Part shown: one piece after another, positions 24,031 through 32,760 of the stretch
How positions within the stretch are numbered: position 1 is the stretch's first letter
How the letters are laid out: every line of letters begins with the position of its first letter
Assembly: GCA_947476195.1 (NCBI GenBank)
Contig: CANJPT010000031.1
Coordinates: 1-42,117 of the forward strand
Reading direction: 5' to 3'
DNA length: 42,117 nucleotides
From: Lewinellaceae bacterium
GTDB taxonomy: Bacteria > Bacteroidota > Bacteroidia > Chitinophagales > Saprospiraceae
Program-made: the position numbers and the translations under genes
Notes under the pieces: generated by a model
What the model was told of the DNA's origin: nothing
What the model saw: only the letters and a program-made list of their open reading frames with translations
Database searches by the model: none

Positions 24031-25234
24031 AATCCACACGGGTAAGCAGGAGTTGTTGCAATAAGTTAAGTTGGCTAAGGCGGCTCATTTTGAGTTCGAG
24101 CCAAGCGTCGAGGGTCATAAAAAGTTCATCGGTGTTTTGTTCCCAGGCGAGTAGGGTGCTTTGAAATCGCTTGCGTTGGTTGGGGATGATATTCTGCTCG
24201 TAGCGATTTATTTGTTCTTGCAAGGTTTGCATCATCACGAGACGGTCAGTGAGTTTCCCCCGGATTTGATTGGCCAGCTCGGCTTTTTGCCACTCGAAGG
24301 CTTCGAGCCCGTAGTCAATGCCCTCTATTTTGGCTTTGACATCCTTGTTTGCCCAAGGTGCAAGCGGTACGGTGACCATCCCCATAAGTGAAAACTGCCA
24401 GGGTGTTCCACCAAAAGAAAACATATGGTCGAAGCGCAATCCATATTCAGGTTTCAATTTCGAGCGTTGCCATTCCTGCTCAAGCCGGGCAACGCGGAGG
24501 TTTTGTTCTATGGCTCGAAAGTCGCTTCGGTCAGAGATCCGTGAGGTATCGGCTACCGTTGGAATTGTCATTGACGTCCAAGCCGCCGTGTCAATTTCAA
24601 AAAGCAAAGCGGGATCACGTTGCATCAAGGTGTTGAGCATGGCGCGTTGTTGGCGAATATCTCCTTGATACATGGCTTGCATCCGGTCGAGCTCTGCCAG
24701 CTCGGTTTGGGCTTTGTATATACTGCCAAGTTTTTCACGGTTGTATTGGAATCGTTGTTGAGCGCTTTCGATCAGCAGGCGCAAAGCATTTTTACTTTCT
24801 TCCAACACGGCGATTTTCATTTCTGACACCAACCAATTGTAATAGGCAGTTTTTGCCTCGGCAAAAAACATATTCTGCATCACTCCGCGTTCGGCGACTT
24901 CCATACCCGACATGGCACCCATATAGCGTTGTTCTGCTCGTTGCATTTTTCGATTGGGGAACATCTGTTCACTGGTTACCATGAACGCGCCCATGCCTTC
25001 ACTCCATCGTGCCGGATTGTACGGCGTCATCCAAAAACCGCCTCCAACTTGTGGTGGCGGCATGGTAATAGCACCTTTTGCATAAGTATCGAGTTGGCGG
25101 ATACGGGCATCAATACCTTTAAGGCTGGGGTGGGTGGACGCAATGCGGGTTAAGATGCTATCGAGAGAAAGTGGAGTTTGCCCACCAGCCCTGATGACTA
25201 AAAAAAGCAAGCCGATTATAATGGTGTTCTTCAT
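24005..25234 (-). CDS. TolC-family outer-membrane efflux channel (CusC-like)
   Basis: A 409-residue outer-membrane factor completing the tripartite pump. A signal peptide (MKNTIIIGLLFLVIRAGGQ) is followed by PLSLDSILTRIASTHPSLKGIDARI, the typical start of the helical barrel. Long amphipathic helices repeat in two halves, including EQMFPNRKMQRAEQRYMGAM, AKTAYYNWLVSEMKIAVLEE and LRVARLEQEWQRSKLKPEYG. An MPPPQVGGGFWMTPY segment and VTVPLAPWANKDVKAKIE are recurrent in Bacteroidota copper TolC proteins. The ATG is 1 base after the CusA C-half stop, and the end overlaps adaptor 1 by 26 bases. At 409 residues it is at the short end of the TolC range. No lipobox Cys is seen. Confidence 0.92.
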   Translation of the reverse strand: MKNTIIIGLLFLVIRAGGQTPLSLDSILTRIASTHPSLKGIDARIRQLDTYAKGAITMPPPQVGGGFWMTPYNPARWSEGMGAFMVTSEQMFPNRKMQRAEQRYMGAMSGMEVAERGVMQNMFFAEAKTAYYNWLVSEMKIAVLEESKNALRLLIESAQQRFQYNREKLGSIYKAQTELAELDRMQAMYQGDIRQQRAMLNTLMQRDPALLFEIDTAAWTSMTIPTVADTSRISDRSDFRAIEQNLRVARLEQEWQRSKLKPEYGLRFDHMFSFGGTPWQFSLMGMVTVPLAPWANKDVKAKIEGIDYGLEAFEWQKAELANQIRGKLTDRLVMMQTLQEQINRYEQNIIPNQRKRFQSTLLAWEQNTDELFMTLDAWLELKMSRLSQLNLLQQLLLTRVDYEKELEQR

Positions 25235-25235
25235 C

Positions 25236-27146
25236 TCAATCGTTGAGTTGTACGAGTTTCAGTGTCCCTGTTTTCTTTAATTCATATTCTCTTACAAGAG
25301 CCAACATCACCGGCAGCACAATCAGCACGAAAAGCGTAGAGGTAATCAAGCCAAATACAAAGGGAATAACAATAGGTTTCATCACATCACTGCCTGTTCC
25401 AGTGGCAAGCAGCACTGGCAAAAGGCCAATAATATCTACTAATACGGTCATCAATTTTGGACGCAAGCGAAGCACGGCACCGTCATAAATAGCACTTTCC
25501 ACGTCTTCATTAGTGAAGGATTTGTTTGCTTTTTTTAGATTGATTGATTTGTCGTACAGCGAGTTATTCATGTAAACGAGCATTAGGATGCCCGTTTCCA
25601 CGGCTACGCCAAACAGTGCAATAAATCCGACAGCGACGGCAACCGAAAAATTTACATCGAAAAAATAAAGCGAATACGCGCCACCAACCAATGCGACGGG
25701 AATACTGGTAAGCACGATCAATGTTTCACGGAAAGAATCAAATGTGAAATACAATATCATCATAATGATGACGAGTACGATTGGGAGGATGATTTTCAAT
25801 CGCGCATTTGCACGTACCTGATTTTCGTATTGACCACTCCACTCTAAAAAATAACCTTTCGGGAGTTTGATTAAAGCCGCTTCTAATTTCTTTTTCGCAT
25901 CAGCCACCGTGCTTCCCAAATCCCGGTCGCGCACATTGAATAATAACGTTCCGCGCAGCAAAGCGTTTTCAGAATTGATCATCGGCGGGCCATCGGAAAT
26001 ACTCACATCGGCCACTGCTGAAAGCGGAATGGGACCGTAATCCATCGTCTGCATTTGCATTCGTTTCAATTTTTCAATTTTGTCCCTAAAATCCTGTGCA
26101 AAGCGAACGTTCACCGAAAATCGTTGCCGCCCTTCTATCGTGGTGGTCACATTCATCCCACCCAACGCTGTTTCGATGAACATATTCATATCGTCGACGG
26201 TCAGCCCATATCGTCCAATTTCATCTTTTTTGATTTTTATGTCCACATACATTCCACCAGTAATCGGCTCGGCGTATAAATCTTTCACTCCGTCCACACC
26301 CTGCAATGCTGTTTTAAATTGCTGAGCGAGTTCGTTTATGGTATCGAGATTTTGCCCATAGATTTTTACGCCGACGTCCGTTCGGATACCCGTAGATAGC
26401 ATGTTGATTCGGTTGATGATAGGTTGGGTCCAGCCGTTGACAACGCCAGGGATTTGCAGTTTGGCGTTTAACTGGTCAATGATGTCGTTTTTTGTCATCC
26501 CCTCGCGCCACTCCGACTGTGGTTTGAGCAAAACAATTGTTTCAATCATGCTTACCGGAGCATTGTCAGTGGCAGAGTTTGCCCGACCTGCCTTGCCGAG
26601 CACATTTTCCACTTCTGGAAATGCCTTGATGATTTTATCCTGCACCTGCATGATGCGTTTGATTTCGGAGTTGGACACACTGGGCAGTGTAACCGGCATG
26701 AATAAGAGAGAACCTTCATCGAGTGGCGGCATAAATTCTGACCCGAGGCTCAAGACCAACGGAATACTTCCCAGCACCAGTGCCACACTCAACGCAATGG
26801 TTGTTTTTTTCCAGCGCATGCACCAAAGAATGGCAGGTGAATACAGCCACTTGAAAAAACGGGAGACGGGGTGCTTGCTTTCAGATCGGATTTTCCCTTT
26901 CAAAAGCATCACCATGAGCACAGGAACCAGGAATACCACGACAAATGCCGATCCTATCATGGCAAATGTCTTCGTCCATACGAGCGGCGAAAACAACTTG
27001 TGCTCCTGTCCAGTTAGGAATAGAATCGGGCTGAAAGACACCAGCGTGATAAGTATGGAATTTACGATGGCGCTTCCAAGAAGTTTGGATGATTTTTCGA
27101 CCCGCGCTTCCCTTTCTTCGTTGCTGATAGTGTTATTCTGATTCAT
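25236..27146 (-). CDS. cusA: CusA-like RND efflux pump, C-terminal half (separate reading frame)
   Basis: A 636-residue frame carrying CusA from the cytoplasmic loop after TM4 to the C-terminus. It starts ATG at 27146 (MNQNNTISNEEREARVEKSSKLLG), then TM5 (AIVNSILITLVSFSPILFL) and the rest of the pump, including the second porter half, TM7-TM12 and the closing FVLIVLPVMLALVREYE. CusA porter methionines: the Met573 equivalent is present (INMLSTGI), the Met672 equivalent is present (GPPMINSEN), but the Met623 position reads Leu (RYGLTVDD). With the upstream half the total is 1056 residues, matching intact CusA. The two frames overlap by 14 bases (27133-27146), so this could be translated by coupling, or result from a recent frameshift. 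No other damage is seen. Confidence 0.88.
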   Translation of the reverse strand: MNQNNTISNEEREARVEKSSKLLGSAIVNSILITLVSFSPILFLTGQEHKLFSPLVWTKTFAMIGSAFVVVFLVPVLMVMLLKGKIRSESKHPVSRFFKWLYSPAILWCMRWKKTTIALSVALVLGSIPLVLSLGSEFMPPLDEGSLLFMPVTLPSVSNSEIKRIMQVQDKIIKAFPEVENVLGKAGRANSATDNAPVSMIETIVLLKPQSEWREGMTKNDIIDQLNAKLQIPGVVNGWTQPIINRINMLSTGIRTDVGVKIYGQNLDTINELAQQFKTALQGVDGVKDLYAEPITGGMYVDIKIKKDEIGRYGLTVDDMNMFIETALGGMNVTTTIEGRQRFSVNVRFAQDFRDKIEKLKRMQMQTMDYGPIPLSAVADVSISDGPPMINSENALLRGTLLFNVRDRDLGSTVADAKKKLEAALIKLPKGYFLEWSGQYENQVRANARLKIILPIVLVIIMMILYFTFDSFRETLIVLTSIPVALVGGAYSLYFFDVNFSVAVAVGFIALFGVAVETGILMLVYMNNSLYDKSINLKKANKSFTNEDVESAIYDGAVLRLRPKLMTVLVDIIGLLPVLLATGTGSDVMKPIVIPFVFGLITSTLFVLIVLPVMLALVREYELKKTGTLKLVQLND

Positions 27147-28395
27147 TTGCGAGAGATTTCATAGCGTTTTCGACCATTACAATGCCTGCATCCACCAAGT
27201 CACCCACAGCCAATGCAATGCCTGCCAGTGACATAATGTTGGAGGAAATGCCAAACCAACCCATCATAATAAAGGAAATAAGCACCGACAAAGGGATTGT
27301 AATGACCACGATCAAGGTACTTCTTAGGTGCAGTAGGAATATGAAAAGCACCAGACTTACGACGATGATTTCTTCTATTACTGCTTCGCTCAGGGTAGCA
27401 ATCGTAGCTTCGATCAAATCCGAACGGTCGTATGCCATTTTGAATTTTACCCCCGGTGGCAGCCCTTTTTCAACTTCACTCAACTTTATTTTTAAACGGT
27501 CAATCACATCTTTTGCATTTTCACCGTAGCGCATCACGACAATGCCGCCCACTTTTTCGCCTTCTCCGTTTTCATCTACAATGCCAAGGCGGAGTTCACC
27601 ACCCATTTGAACGGCTGCCACATCGCGCACTTTTATGGGTATTGAATTGTGGGTTATTAGAGTGATGTTCTCTATTTCCTTGATGTCTTTGATGTAACCC
27701 AAACCTCGAATGATGTACCCAATATCCGATTGTTCGAACTTTCTCCCGCCCACATCGTTGTTGTTCGCCTTTATTTTGTTGGCGACTTCCATGATGCTGA
27801 TGCCATAATAATTGAGTTTCAAGGGATCAACTACCACCTGGTATTGTTTTTGAAAACCGCCATAAGAGGCTACCTCACTAACGCCTTTCACGGTTTGCAG
27901 CGCGAAACGGATGTACCAATCCTGCAAAGCTCTTAGCTCCCCCAAGTCATATCCCGGAGCATCCAGCGTGTACCAATAGATGTGTCCCAAACCGGTTCCA
28001 TCGGGGCCGAGTGTAGGGATGATTCCATCAGGGAGAAGCCGTTGCGCGTAATTCAAGCGTTCCAACACTCGGGTGCGCGCCCAATAAATATCCACGTCGT
28101 CTTCGAAAACCACGAACACAAAACTCATCCCGAACATGCTGTTGGCGCGGATATTTTTCACCTTGGGAATGCCTTGCAAATTGCTCACGAGCGGATAGGT
28201 CACTTGATCTTCCATGATTTGTGGACTTCTTCCCATCCATTCGGTGAAAATGATGACCTGGTTTTCCGACAAATCGGGAATGGCATCTACGGGCGTGTTC
28301 TTTACGGCGTAAATTCCATACACAGTGACTGCGGCAGCAATCAACAAAACGACAATTCTGTTTTTAAGAGACCAGGTGATTAGCGCATCAATCAT
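27133..28395 (-). CDS. cusA: CusA-like RND efflux pump, N-terminal half (frame ends after TM4)
   Basis: A 420-residue frame covering TM1, the first porter half and TM2-TM4 of a CusA-type pump. Motifs: NTPVDAIPDLSENQVIIFTEW after TM1, GPDGTGLGHIYWYTL, a VDPLKLNYYGISIMEV porter segment, and TM4 ALAVGDLVDAGIVMVENAMKS. It stops at SLANESE, in the cytoplasmic loop where intact CusA continues to TM5. The continuation is in the +1 frame, opened by its own ATG 14 bases before this stop. A stop codon in that frame (TGA) lies four codons before that ATG, so any shift must fall within ~27 bases, which include a TCTCTC tract (27151-27156). The start codon overlaps the end of the P-type ATPase gene by 4 bases (ATGA), so the two are coupled. 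Confidence 0.88.
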   Translation of the reverse strand: MIDALITWSLKNRIVVLLIAAAVTVYGIYAVKNTPVDAIPDLSENQVIIFTEWMGRSPQIMEDQVTYPLVSNLQGIPKVKNIRANSMFGMSFVFVVFEDDVDIYWARTRVLERLNYAQRLLPDGIIPTLGPDGTGLGHIYWYTLDAPGYDLGELRALQDWYIRFALQTVKGVSEVASYGGFQKQYQVVVDPLKLNYYGISIMEVANKIKANNNDVGGRKFEQSDIGYIIRGLGYIKDIKEIENITLITHNSIPIKVRDVAAVQMGGELRLGIVDENGEGEKVGGIVVMRYGENAKDVIDRLKIKLSEVEKGLPPGVKFKMAYDRSDLIEATIATLSEAVIEEIIVVSLVLFIFLLHLRSTLIVVITIPLSVLISFIMMGWFGISSNIMSLAGIALAVGDLVDAGIVMVENAMKSLANESE

Positions 28396-31154
28396 GGTTT
28401 TTCATTTTGAAAATATTTTAAATGCTTGCCCAACCGGATGATAACCATCGCCAGCAGGCCTGCTACAATACTGACTGACCAATCGTTAGCTGACATTGGA
28501 GCAATAGAAAGAGCAGTTCGTATTGGGGTAATTTGATATGCCAATATGATGATGCCGATACAAGAAGCAATGGCAAACCACACATAACGATTGCGTACAA
28601 CCTCGGTGCGCCAGAACGGAAGCCCCATCGAGCCCATGTTGAATACATGAAATAGTTGGGTGAATATCAAGGTGAAAAACAGAATGTTGTTGCAAAGTGA
28701 GGGTAACCAAACCATTCCAGCGTGAATGGTATAATGGCTGAAATACACTGCTCCAATGGTTGTAGTCGTAATGACTATCGCATAGAAAAAAATACGCCGC
28801 CAACGGACTCTGTCAATAATAGGTTCTTCGGTGGGACGCGGCTTTTTCTTCATTACATCTGGTCCTCCCGGTGTAACGCCCAAAGCCAAAGCTGGCAAGA
28901 CATCCGTGACAAGGTTGATAAAAAGGATTTGCAAAGGCTTCAATTGAAAATGTAGAAACAGCACGGATACAATAGCGATCACTGCCAATTCGCTCATGTT
29001 GCAGGATAGAAGGTAAATGACAAACTTGCGGATGTTGTCGAAAATGACCCGCCCCTGCCGGATGGCTACGACGATGCTGGCAAAACTGTCGTCGCGAAGC
29101 ACCATATCGGCTACGTCTTGTGCCACCTGGGTGCCGCGTTTGCCCATGGCGATTCCGATGTCGGCTTTTTTGAGCGCTGGCGCGTCGTTCACACCGTCGC
29201 CAGTCATGCCCACGATGGCTTTGCGCTCCTGAAAAACCCGTATCAAATCGAGTTTCTGTTTGGGACTGACACGGGCAAATATTTTGGCGGATGCCCAGCG
29301 CGATTTATCCGCCGCCTTGAGTTTCTCAAAATCCGGCATCTCTTTTCCCAGTACCACATCGGTTTCATCGGAATCTATAATACCCAACTGCCTGCCAATG
29401 GCTTTCGCGGTAGCGGGATGGTCGCCAGTGACCATAACCACCTCGATACCAGCGTCCCGGCATTGACGGATGGCGGCAGGAATTTCTTTTCTGGGTGGGT
29501 CTATGAGCCCGAAAAGACCAGCAAAAACCAAGTTTTCAGTCAGTTCCTTCGAGCCTTTCGCATCCATTTTAAAGGCCCCTGCAATGACTTTCAACCCGGA
29601 GGAAGCCATTTTTTCCGCTTCGGCGAGCCAGGTCTTCCGAGCCTTCGAGGTCAGTGGGGCGTTTTTGTCGGCATCAAGCAGCAAAGAACAACAGTCAAGC
29701 AAGTCTTCAACAGCCCCTTTGGCAAAAACCATATTGCCTTCCGGGGTCTTGTGCAAGGTGGCCATGATTTTGGTTTCGGAAGAAAATGGCATTTCCGACA
29801 GCTTGGGGGATTTGTGTCGGTGGACGTTGATGTCTTCACCCATTTGGAGCGCGAATTTTAGCAAGCCCGTTTCGAGTGGGTCCCCGATTTCCTTAATACT
29901 TTTTTTGTGGGCAGCAATCTCCGAGTTGTTGCACAAAATAGCAATTTGCAGGAGGCGGCGATACTGCGCTTCCGGCAAATGCCCAAGGGGTAAATCAGTG
30001 TCATCGTCGCTTTTTGCCCAGGCACCACCTTGTGATGCCAGTGCTTCGACTTCCAATTTGTTTTGCGTGAGCGTGCCCGTTTTGTCGGTGCAGATGACCG
30101 TGGTTCCGCCCAGCGTTTCCACTGCCGAAAGTTTGCGTACAATCACGTTGCGGCGGGCTAATCGGAGCATACCCTGTGCCAGTGCGAGGGTGGCAACAAT
30201 GGATAAACCTTCCGGGACGGCGGCTACAGCCAGTGCAATGGAGGTTTCAAACATTTCCAGGATTGGCTTACCGCCAATCAAGCCCACACCAAAAATGACG
30301 ACCACCAGACCGATGGTAATTTTGATAAGCCGACCACTGAACGCTTCCAATTTCTTTTCCAAGGGGGTAGCAGCCTGTTCGGAGGTGCCGACGAGATGGG
30401 CGATTTTTCCCAATTCAGTATTCATCCCCGTTCCGACGACTACCGCCCAGCCATTGCCTTTGGTGACGAAAGTTCCTTTAAAAAGAAGGTTCGATTGTTC
30501 TGCCAGCGGCGTGTCGGCGGGTAGAACGGCGGGTGCTTTTTCTACAGGGACGCTCTCGCCGGTGAGGGATGCCTCGTCCACTTGTAGTTGGCTACTCTTG
30601 TAGAGGCGGGCATCAGCGGGGGTCATGTCCCCGGCTTCGAGGTAAATCACGTCGCCGGGTACCAGCATTTCGATGTTAATTTCCGACAAACTGCCCCCGC
30701 GAAACACTTTGGCAGAAATAGCCACCATTTTTTTCAAGGCAGCCATGCTGCGCCCTGCTTGGAACTCCATGTAAAAACCTATGATGGCATTGATGAGCAC
30801 CACCACTAAAATGGCGATCCCATCCAGCCATTCCTGAAAGGCAAACGACGCAGCTGCCGCCACGACCAACAGCACGACAAGGGGGCTTTTAAACTGCCGT
30901 AGGAATATTTTCCAAGCAGGTGTTTGTTCCGCTTGGGCAATAGTATTGGGGCCGAAGGATTCCAGCCGGGTCGCTGCTTCTGCCGCAGAAAGGCCCTGCT
31001 TTATATCAGCATCCAGACGTGCAAACAATTCGCCGTCCTGCGAAGCCCAGATAGGGACTTCCGATTGGTTGAGCAGCTCGTTTTTGCCCGTGTTGGCCAT
31101 TTCAGTGGATACTTTTTTGGATTTTACGCTGCTAATGCTTTTTTGTGTTCCCAT
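28392..31154 (-). CDS. P2A-type (Ca-ATPase-like) cation-transporting ATPase
   Basis: A 920-residue P-type ATPase with all core motifs: TGES at 198-201, DKTGT with Asp357, HPATA and GDGVNDAPALKK. The ion-site residues follow the SERCA pattern, not the copper P1B pattern: TM4 AAVPEGL (Glu315), TM5 LSCNMSELAVI (Asn and Glu), and TM6 INLVTDVLP (Asn, Thr, Asp). No CPx motif and no HMA domain are present. Calcium or manganese transport is therefore more likely than copper. It is nevertheless coupled to the CusA gene by a 4-base overlap, and its own start overlaps the end of the preceding secreted-protein gene by 23 bases; Met19 at 31100 is an alternative start without overlap. Why a Ca-type pump sits at the head of a Cus operon is unclear. 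Confidence 0.93.
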   Translation of the reverse strand: MGTQKSISSVKSKKVSTEMANTGKNELLNQSEVPIWASQDGELFARLDADIKQGLSAAEAATRLESFGPNTIAQAEQTPAWKIFLRQFKSPLVVLLVVAAAASFAFQEWLDGIAILVVVLINAIIGFYMEFQAGRSMAALKKMVAISAKVFRGGSLSEINIEMLVPGDVIYLEAGDMTPADARLYKSSQLQVDEASLTGESVPVEKAPAVLPADTPLAEQSNLLFKGTFVTKGNGWAVVVGTGMNTELGKIAHLVGTSEQAATPLEKKLEAFSGRLIKITIGLVVVIFGVGLIGGKPILEMFETSIALAVAAVPEGLSIVATLALAQGMLRLARRNVIVRKLSAVETLGGTTVICTDKTGTLTQNKLEVEALASQGGAWAKSDDDTDLPLGHLPEAQYRRLLQIAILCNNSEIAAHKKSIKEIGDPLETGLLKFALQMGEDINVHRHKSPKLSEMPFSSETKIMATLHKTPEGNMVFAKGAVEDLLDCCSLLLDADKNAPLTSKARKTWLAEAEKMASSGLKVIAGAFKMDAKGSKELTENLVFAGLFGLIDPPRKEIPAAIRQCRDAGIEVVMVTGDHPATAKAIGRQLGIIDSDETDVVLGKEMPDFEKLKAADKSRWASAKIFARVSPKQKLDLIRVFQERKAIVGMTGDGVNDAPALKKADIGIAMGKRGTQVAQDVADMVLRDDSFASIVVAIRQGRVIFDNIRKFVIYLLSCNMSELAVIAIVSVLFLHFQLKPLQILFINLVTDVLPALALGVTPGGPDVMKKKPRPTEEPIIDRVRWRRIFFYAIVITTTTIGAVYFSHYTIHAGMVWLPSLCNNILFFTLIFTQLFHVFNMGSMGLPFWRTEVVRNRYVWFAIASCIGIIILAYQITPIRTALSIAPMSANDWSVSIVAGLLAMVIIRLGKHLKYFQNEKP

Positions 31155-31707
31155 ACAGCCTATTGATGCGCATCATTTTATGCGCATCGTCGTACCTGGG
31201 CAGTTCACTATCGGTTTTAAACTCTGCCATCACCGCATCATGGAAGGCGTGGTTGTCGGGAAAAGCAGCTACAAGATTGCCTATCGTGAGCGGTTGGATA
31301 AGGCTGGAGGCATCTTTGCTGAAATACCATTTTGTTTGAGCAGGCTGGCTTTTCCCCATTGAAGCGGTGAAGACTTTGTAAAGTAAAATATCCTCTCCAG
31401 GATTGACCATTGGGTACACTTTTTTCTGGTAGAGCCGTTCAACGGCTCCGGAACAATACCGAACGGCGTACACGCTATTCTTGTCAATTTTATATGTTTT
31501 CCCTTCGTGTTTCACAATTACTCGGCTTCGTTTGAACAGCGGGTCGGTATTGATTTTGTGCGATTGGGAGTCGCACCGGATGGCGTATTCAAGTTTGCCG
31601 CTTTCGAAATCTTTTGCGGTTCGGAAGATGCCGCTGCTACGGGTTTGGGCACAGATTGTTGCCGTAAAAAAAACGGCAATGAACAATAGAAGAAATGAGT
31701 AGTTCAT
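31132..31707 (-). CDS. Secreted protein of unknown function
   Basis: A 191-residue exported protein: signal peptide MNYSFLLLFIAVFFTATICA, then RSSGIFRTAKDFESGKLEY, a mixed alpha/beta body with two conserved-looking cysteines (IRCDSQSH and VRYCSGAVER), and a helical end with MAEFKTDSELPRYDDAHKMM. No enzyme motif is recognised. Layout resembles small Bacteroidota envelope proteins without assigned function that lie near metal genes. The C-terminal codons overlap the Ca-type ATPase start by 23 bases, which argues for co-expression. It follows the SRPBCC gene by 40 bases. Confidence 0.75.
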   Translation of the reverse strand: MNYSFLLLFIAVFFTATICAQTRSSGIFRTAKDFESGKLEYAIRCDSQSHKINTDPLFKRSRVIVKHEGKTYKIDKNSVYAVRYCSGAVERLYQKKVYPMVNPGEDILLYKVFTASMGKSQPAQTKWYFSKDASSLIQPLTIGNLVAAFPDNHAFHDAVMAEFKTDSELPRYDDAHKMMRINRLYGNTKKH

Positions 31708-31747
31708 AAAAAATCGCGCTTTTGAGCATGAATTGAATATCAGAAAT

Positions 31748-32230
31748 TTACTGGGACTCGAATGCTTTTTTTGTATCGTTCAACATATTGTTCAGACACC
31801 AATTGCAATAAATTCCTCCAAAAAGAAAGGAGAGCAACCTATAGAACCAACCCTTTGGTGGCTCGTAGGCGATGGATATCGTAACCATGGTTCCGTTTTC
31901 AGAAGGGGTGATTTCAAACCCCATACGATACCAGCGCATGATGATGATTTGCGCGTCGCCAATCGTTTCCCATTCTTTCAGTTTGGGAGGCATCCACTTA
32001 GTTACGACTTGTGTGAAATCCATGTTCATGCCCATCATCTTTCCGTACCAGCGGTACTTTGCGTTGAGGCCCACGGCGTTCGGTGAAAGTTGTTCCAATG
32101 TCAATTTGCTGCCCATCATCATCATGGAACTTTCACTCATGTGCATGCCCGTTTTTGAAAAATCATCCATTTGAGCGAATACCTTTTCGGGCGGAGCTTG
32201 AATGGCGATGGTTTTATGCCTTGATTTCAT
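31748..32230 (-). CDS. SRPBCC (START-like) domain protein
   Basis: A 160-residue protein beginning at ATG 32230 (MKSRHKTIAIQAPPEKVFAQMDDF); a TTG-started extension was not used. The opening beta strand and helix, the KYRWYGKMMGMNMDF centre and the long C-terminal helix match the SRPBCC/polyketide-cyclase fold, which binds hydrophobic ligands in a cavity. It is Met-rich for the family (SESSMMMMGS, GKMMGMNM), which in this context could reflect copper binding. No signal peptide is seen, so it is cytosolic. The C-terminus has a hydrophobic patch with paired cysteines (FGGIYCNWCLNNML). Function unknown. Confidence 0.82.
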   Translation of the reverse strand: MKSRHKTIAIQAPPEKVFAQMDDFSKTGMHMSESSMMMMGSKLTLEQLSPNAVGLNAKYRWYGKMMGMNMDFTQVVTKWMPPKLKEWETIGDAQIIIMRWYRMGFEITPSENGTMVTISIAYEPPKGWFYRLLSFLFGGIYCNWCLNNMLNDTKKAFESQ

Positions 32231-32275
32231 ATGAGTACTTTTGCAAAGATTATTCAACTCTCTGTGGTCGAATAA

Positions 32276-32309
32276 TGATAGATGTCAACACGGGGCGTGA
32301 CATCTATCA
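32276..32309 (-). repeat. Intercistronic inverted repeat (12-bp perfect arms)
   Basis: TGATAGATGTCA (32276-32287) and TGACATCTATCA (32298-32309) are perfect inverted copies around a 10-base GC-rich loop. It lies 17 bases after the stop of the four-helix membrane protein (32327) and 45 bases before the SRPBCC start (32230). No T-run follows in the direction of transcription, so it may be an extragenic palindrome or processing hairpin rather than a terminator. Confidence 0.55.
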
Positions 32310-32326
32310 AGGGCTTACTGGGCGGG

Positions 32327-32749
32327 CTATTTATGCAGCCGGTAAAGAATTAACGCAATTGCCCACGGCAGGGTAAAAGTTAAAAGAAGCCATTTGAAAT
32401 CTGAACCGATCATAAAGTTCACCACCGTCATTGCTCCTATTGAACTGATTCCCGCAAGGGCAACCATACCAAATGCGCCGCTCGCCCGTGCTCGAAAGGA
32501 AGTTCTTGCAATGAAAACAGTCAGCACACCTGTCGTGAAAATGTAGCCGCCCATCACCCAAAACACTTTTTGCAGCCAATCCGTCAGGCGGGGAATATCC
32601 GCTTCTACCATTTTCCATGTAGAGCCCATGTAGGACAGGTCTTCAGGTAACAAGGCCGGACGCAGAAAAACGAAATAAACGCCCATTGCCACGAGAAGAA
32701 GCCCGCCCAGTACAAGTAAAGAGGCCGAATACGGTTTGAGTTTCATCAT
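32327..32749 (-). CDS. Small four-helix inner-membrane protein, unknown function
   Basis: A 140-residue protein with four hydrophobic segments: SLLVLGGLLLVAMGVYFVFL (~9-28), VFWVMGGYIFTTGVLTVFIA (~62-81), GMVALAGISSIGAMTVVNFMI (~93-113) and WLLLTFTLPWAIALILY (~119-136). Between the first two lies a soluble loop, RPALLPEDLSYMGSTWKMVEADIPRLTDWLQ. No family was recognised with confidence and no metal motif stands out. Two adjacent ATGs (32749 and 32746) are possible starts. The gene begins 11 bases after the Met-rich lipoprotein stop, so both are probably co-expressed. An inverted repeat follows the stop. Confidence 0.75.
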   Translation of the reverse strand: MMKLKPYSASLLVLGGLLLVAMGVYFVFLRPALLPEDLSYMGSTWKMVEADIPRLTDWLQKVFWVMGGYIFTTGVLTVFIARTSFRARASGAFGMVALAGISSIGAMTVVNFMIGSDFKWLLLTFTLPWAIALILYRLHK

Positions 32750-32760
32750 TTAATCGGTAC

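Noticed and set aside
25236-28395. Calling cusA a decayed pseudogene
   Set aside because: Both halves are complete, conserved and positioned for coupled translation; a single small shift or a true two-chain pump explains the data better.
28392-31154. Calling the large ATPase a copper pump from context
   Set aside because: It has no CPC/CPH motif or HMA domain and retains Ca-ATPase ion-site residues in TM4-TM6.
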